Assembly: GCA_025766275.1 (NCBI GenBank)
Contig: JAFKAC010000071.1
Location: forward strand, 1 to 64,000
Direction of reading: 5' to 3'
Length of the DNA: 64,000 bases
DNA from: Lactarius indigo
Taxonomy: Eukaryota > Basidiomycota > Agaricomycetes > Russulales > Russulaceae
Shown here one piece after another: positions 62,879 through 64,000 of the stretch (its first letter is position 1; every line of letters begins with the position of its first letter). The translations under genes and the position numbers were made by a program. The notes beneath the pieces are model-generated. The model ran no database searches. It saw nothing but the letters and a program-made list of their open reading frames with translations, and had not been told where the DNA came from.

Positions 62879-63069
62879 GTATGCCTGGTGACCCACGTGG
62901 TTGCCCTCTCTCTAATTATTCTCTGAGGTTTCAGTTCCGTGCTTACAATTTCTCGGGGGCACCTCTTTGGACTAATGTGTTTCTTAAATACGGCTTCACT
63001 CTGCTGTGACTGGTCTGTAACTCACTTTACGCATCCCAGAATAAATATTGATCAAAAAAAAAAAAAAAA
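62879..63069 (+). other. LINE-C 3' UTR end and poly(A) tail
   Basis: The rest of the LINE-C 3' UTR after the G6 insertion. It ends ATCCCAGAATAAATATTGATC followed by about 15 A, and contains an AATAAA signal-like sequence just upstream. The 3' UTR begins at 54863 on the other side of G6. The last 50 bases resemble the 3' tail of the SINE at 43518-44131. Confidence 0.82.
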
Positions 63070-64000
63070 GAAGCACAAGTCTTTAGATGCGCAAGATAAG
63101 CCTGCTGTGCAGGAAGGCTCGCCTGGGCATAGGCTTCCTGAGTACAGTTATGACGTGTTCATCCAATATCTTGTTCACTTCATCATTGCAGATAACCAGG
63201 TGAGCATCACCCTACTTGACTTGTGTCTTATCTTATCTTCTTGAACCCAGTCACTTCATGTAGTCAATTGCCCTGAATTTCATGATATCTGCTGGCTTCT
63301 CTGACCTGAACTTGAACATGTCCCACATCATGACATGATATGTGAACAAATCACCATTGAATGGGGGAAAGCCTTCACAGAATTGCATGACAAATTTGCT
63401 GTAAGTCATCTCCTTGGTACCAGGAGCATTGACTGATGTTGTATTGACCTGTAACAGCAAGGCATCATGTGGTCGGATAAGTTTCACCATGGATATCTGG
63501 TCAAGTGCATCCTTATCCCCATATCTCGCTGTAACATCACACTGGATTGCTCGGGACGCTAATAACAATCTCTCTCTGAAAGCCACTCTAATTGGCTTTC
63601 ACCACCTCATGGGTGCACATATGGGTAAAAATATTGCTAGTGCCATCTTGTCTCTCATGGATCGCACCAATATTACATCAAAGGTATGTAACTGTGTCTT
63701 GATACCAAGAACCTTACTGAAAACCATAGATTGGCCATTTCACTCTTGACAACGCCTCAAATAATGCGGCTGCTATGAAAGAGTTGCAGGAATTACTTGT
63801 CAATGAGCGTGACATCGCATTCAATCATCTCAATAACCATATCATGTGCTACCCCCATGTCATCAACATCTGCTCTGCCCACATCATCACCACAAGTACT
63901 TGAGTCAGCAAGAAATACCTGGACAGCAATGGTTTGGATGGTGATGACGACGACGAATTTGACCCTATTTCCCCTTGTCATCAAACAGGGCCTGAACTCG
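63070..64000 (+). pseudogene. hAT transposase, catalytic-domain exons
   Basis: Resumes the transposase at KHKSLDAQDKPAVQEGSPGH after the LINE target duplication. Exons: to 63199 (YSYDVFIQYLVHFIIADNQ); 63251-63400 (SLHVVNCPEFHDICWLL, then TGA at about 63302 where Arg is expected); 63458-63683 (GRISFTMDIWSSASLSPYLA, HWIARD, LIGFHHLMGAHMGKNIAS); and 63730 onward (IGHFTLDNASNNAAAMKELQ, MCYPHVINICSAHI). Introns 63200-63250, 63401-63457 and 63684-63729 have GT/AG ends. A second TGA follows at about 63901. The DxW-type motif TMDIW and LDNASNN fit the RNase H-like hAT core. The C-terminal dimerisation region lies beyond the window. Confidence 0.85.

Larger units (their letters stand above)
44753..63069 (+). 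mobile_element. LINE-C, full-length RNase H-bearing LINE with nested G6
   Basis: The 15-bp duplication GAAGCACAAGTCTTT (44738-44752 and 63070-63084) flanks it, and it ends in a poly(A) run (about 63054-63069). Without G6 (54970-62878 plus 5-bp duplication) and the 490-bp insertion at 44963-45452 it is about 9.9 kb. It has a short 5' leader, a very long ORF1 with zinc knuckles, ORF2 (endonuclease, RT, RNase H, Cys/His motif) and a 3' UTR of roughly 300 bases. Having both ends and both ORFs, it serves here as the reference for LINE-A and LINE-B. Several stops and frameshifts make it inactive. Confidence 0.93.

Overview
The window is a stack of nested transposable elements from a filamentous basidiomycete, probably an Agaricomycete. 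The grounds are a fungal-specific FunK1-type kinase relic with introns of about 50-57 bp, chromodomain Ty3/gypsy elements, a Ty1/copia element, an RNase H-bearing non-LTR element and a hAT transposase with BED finger. I see no intact host gene, rRNA, true tRNA gene or CRISPR. Species cannot be read from this sequence.

Layout. (1) Positions 1 to about 33980 are one minus-strand LINE copy (LINE-A) broken by a solo LTR (1473-1980) and two gypsy elements. G1 (3992-19669, minus, TSD AGTGG) carries G2 inside its integrase gene (7121-14914, minus, TSD CCGGA). G3 (20189-33952, plus, TSD ATGGT) carries an intact copia element inside its third ORF (27128-32984, plus, TSD GCGTC, LTRs identical by eye). 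(2) 34340-38178 is the 3' half of an older, degraded gypsy element of a third lineage (G5). 38179-40490 is a LINE fragment (LINE-B) with two solo LTRs, each with a perfect 5-bp TSD. (3) 40731-43111 is a decayed FunK1-like kinase gene. (4) From about 43340 to the window end runs a hAT transposase gene, split by a tRNA-derived SINE (43518-44131) and by a full-length LINE (LINE-C, 44753-63069, 15-bp TSD). LINE-C carries gypsy element G6 in its 3' UTR (54970-62878, TSD GTATG).

How the parts work. G2, G3 and G6 are one gypsy family and G1 is another. All four look self-primed: the 11 nt just inside the 5' LTR are the exact complement of an 11-nt stretch 33-34 nt downstream of the LTR TATA box, although the two families use different 11-mers. 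Gag has no AUG at its conserved N-terminus and seems to start at a GUG in good Kozak context. Pol follows by a -1 frameshift on GGGTTTT or GGATTTT. Downstream of the chromodomain all three lineages carry a third ORF with a shared domain, partly overlapping the Pol tail in another frame. Zinc knuckles are present in two of the three lineages.

Decay. Nearly every in-frame stop in these elements fits CGA to TGA, and all 12 differences I found between the G3 LTRs are CpG transitions, pointing to CpG-methylation-driven mutation. Only the copia element (one 1436-codon ORF) looks potentially functional.
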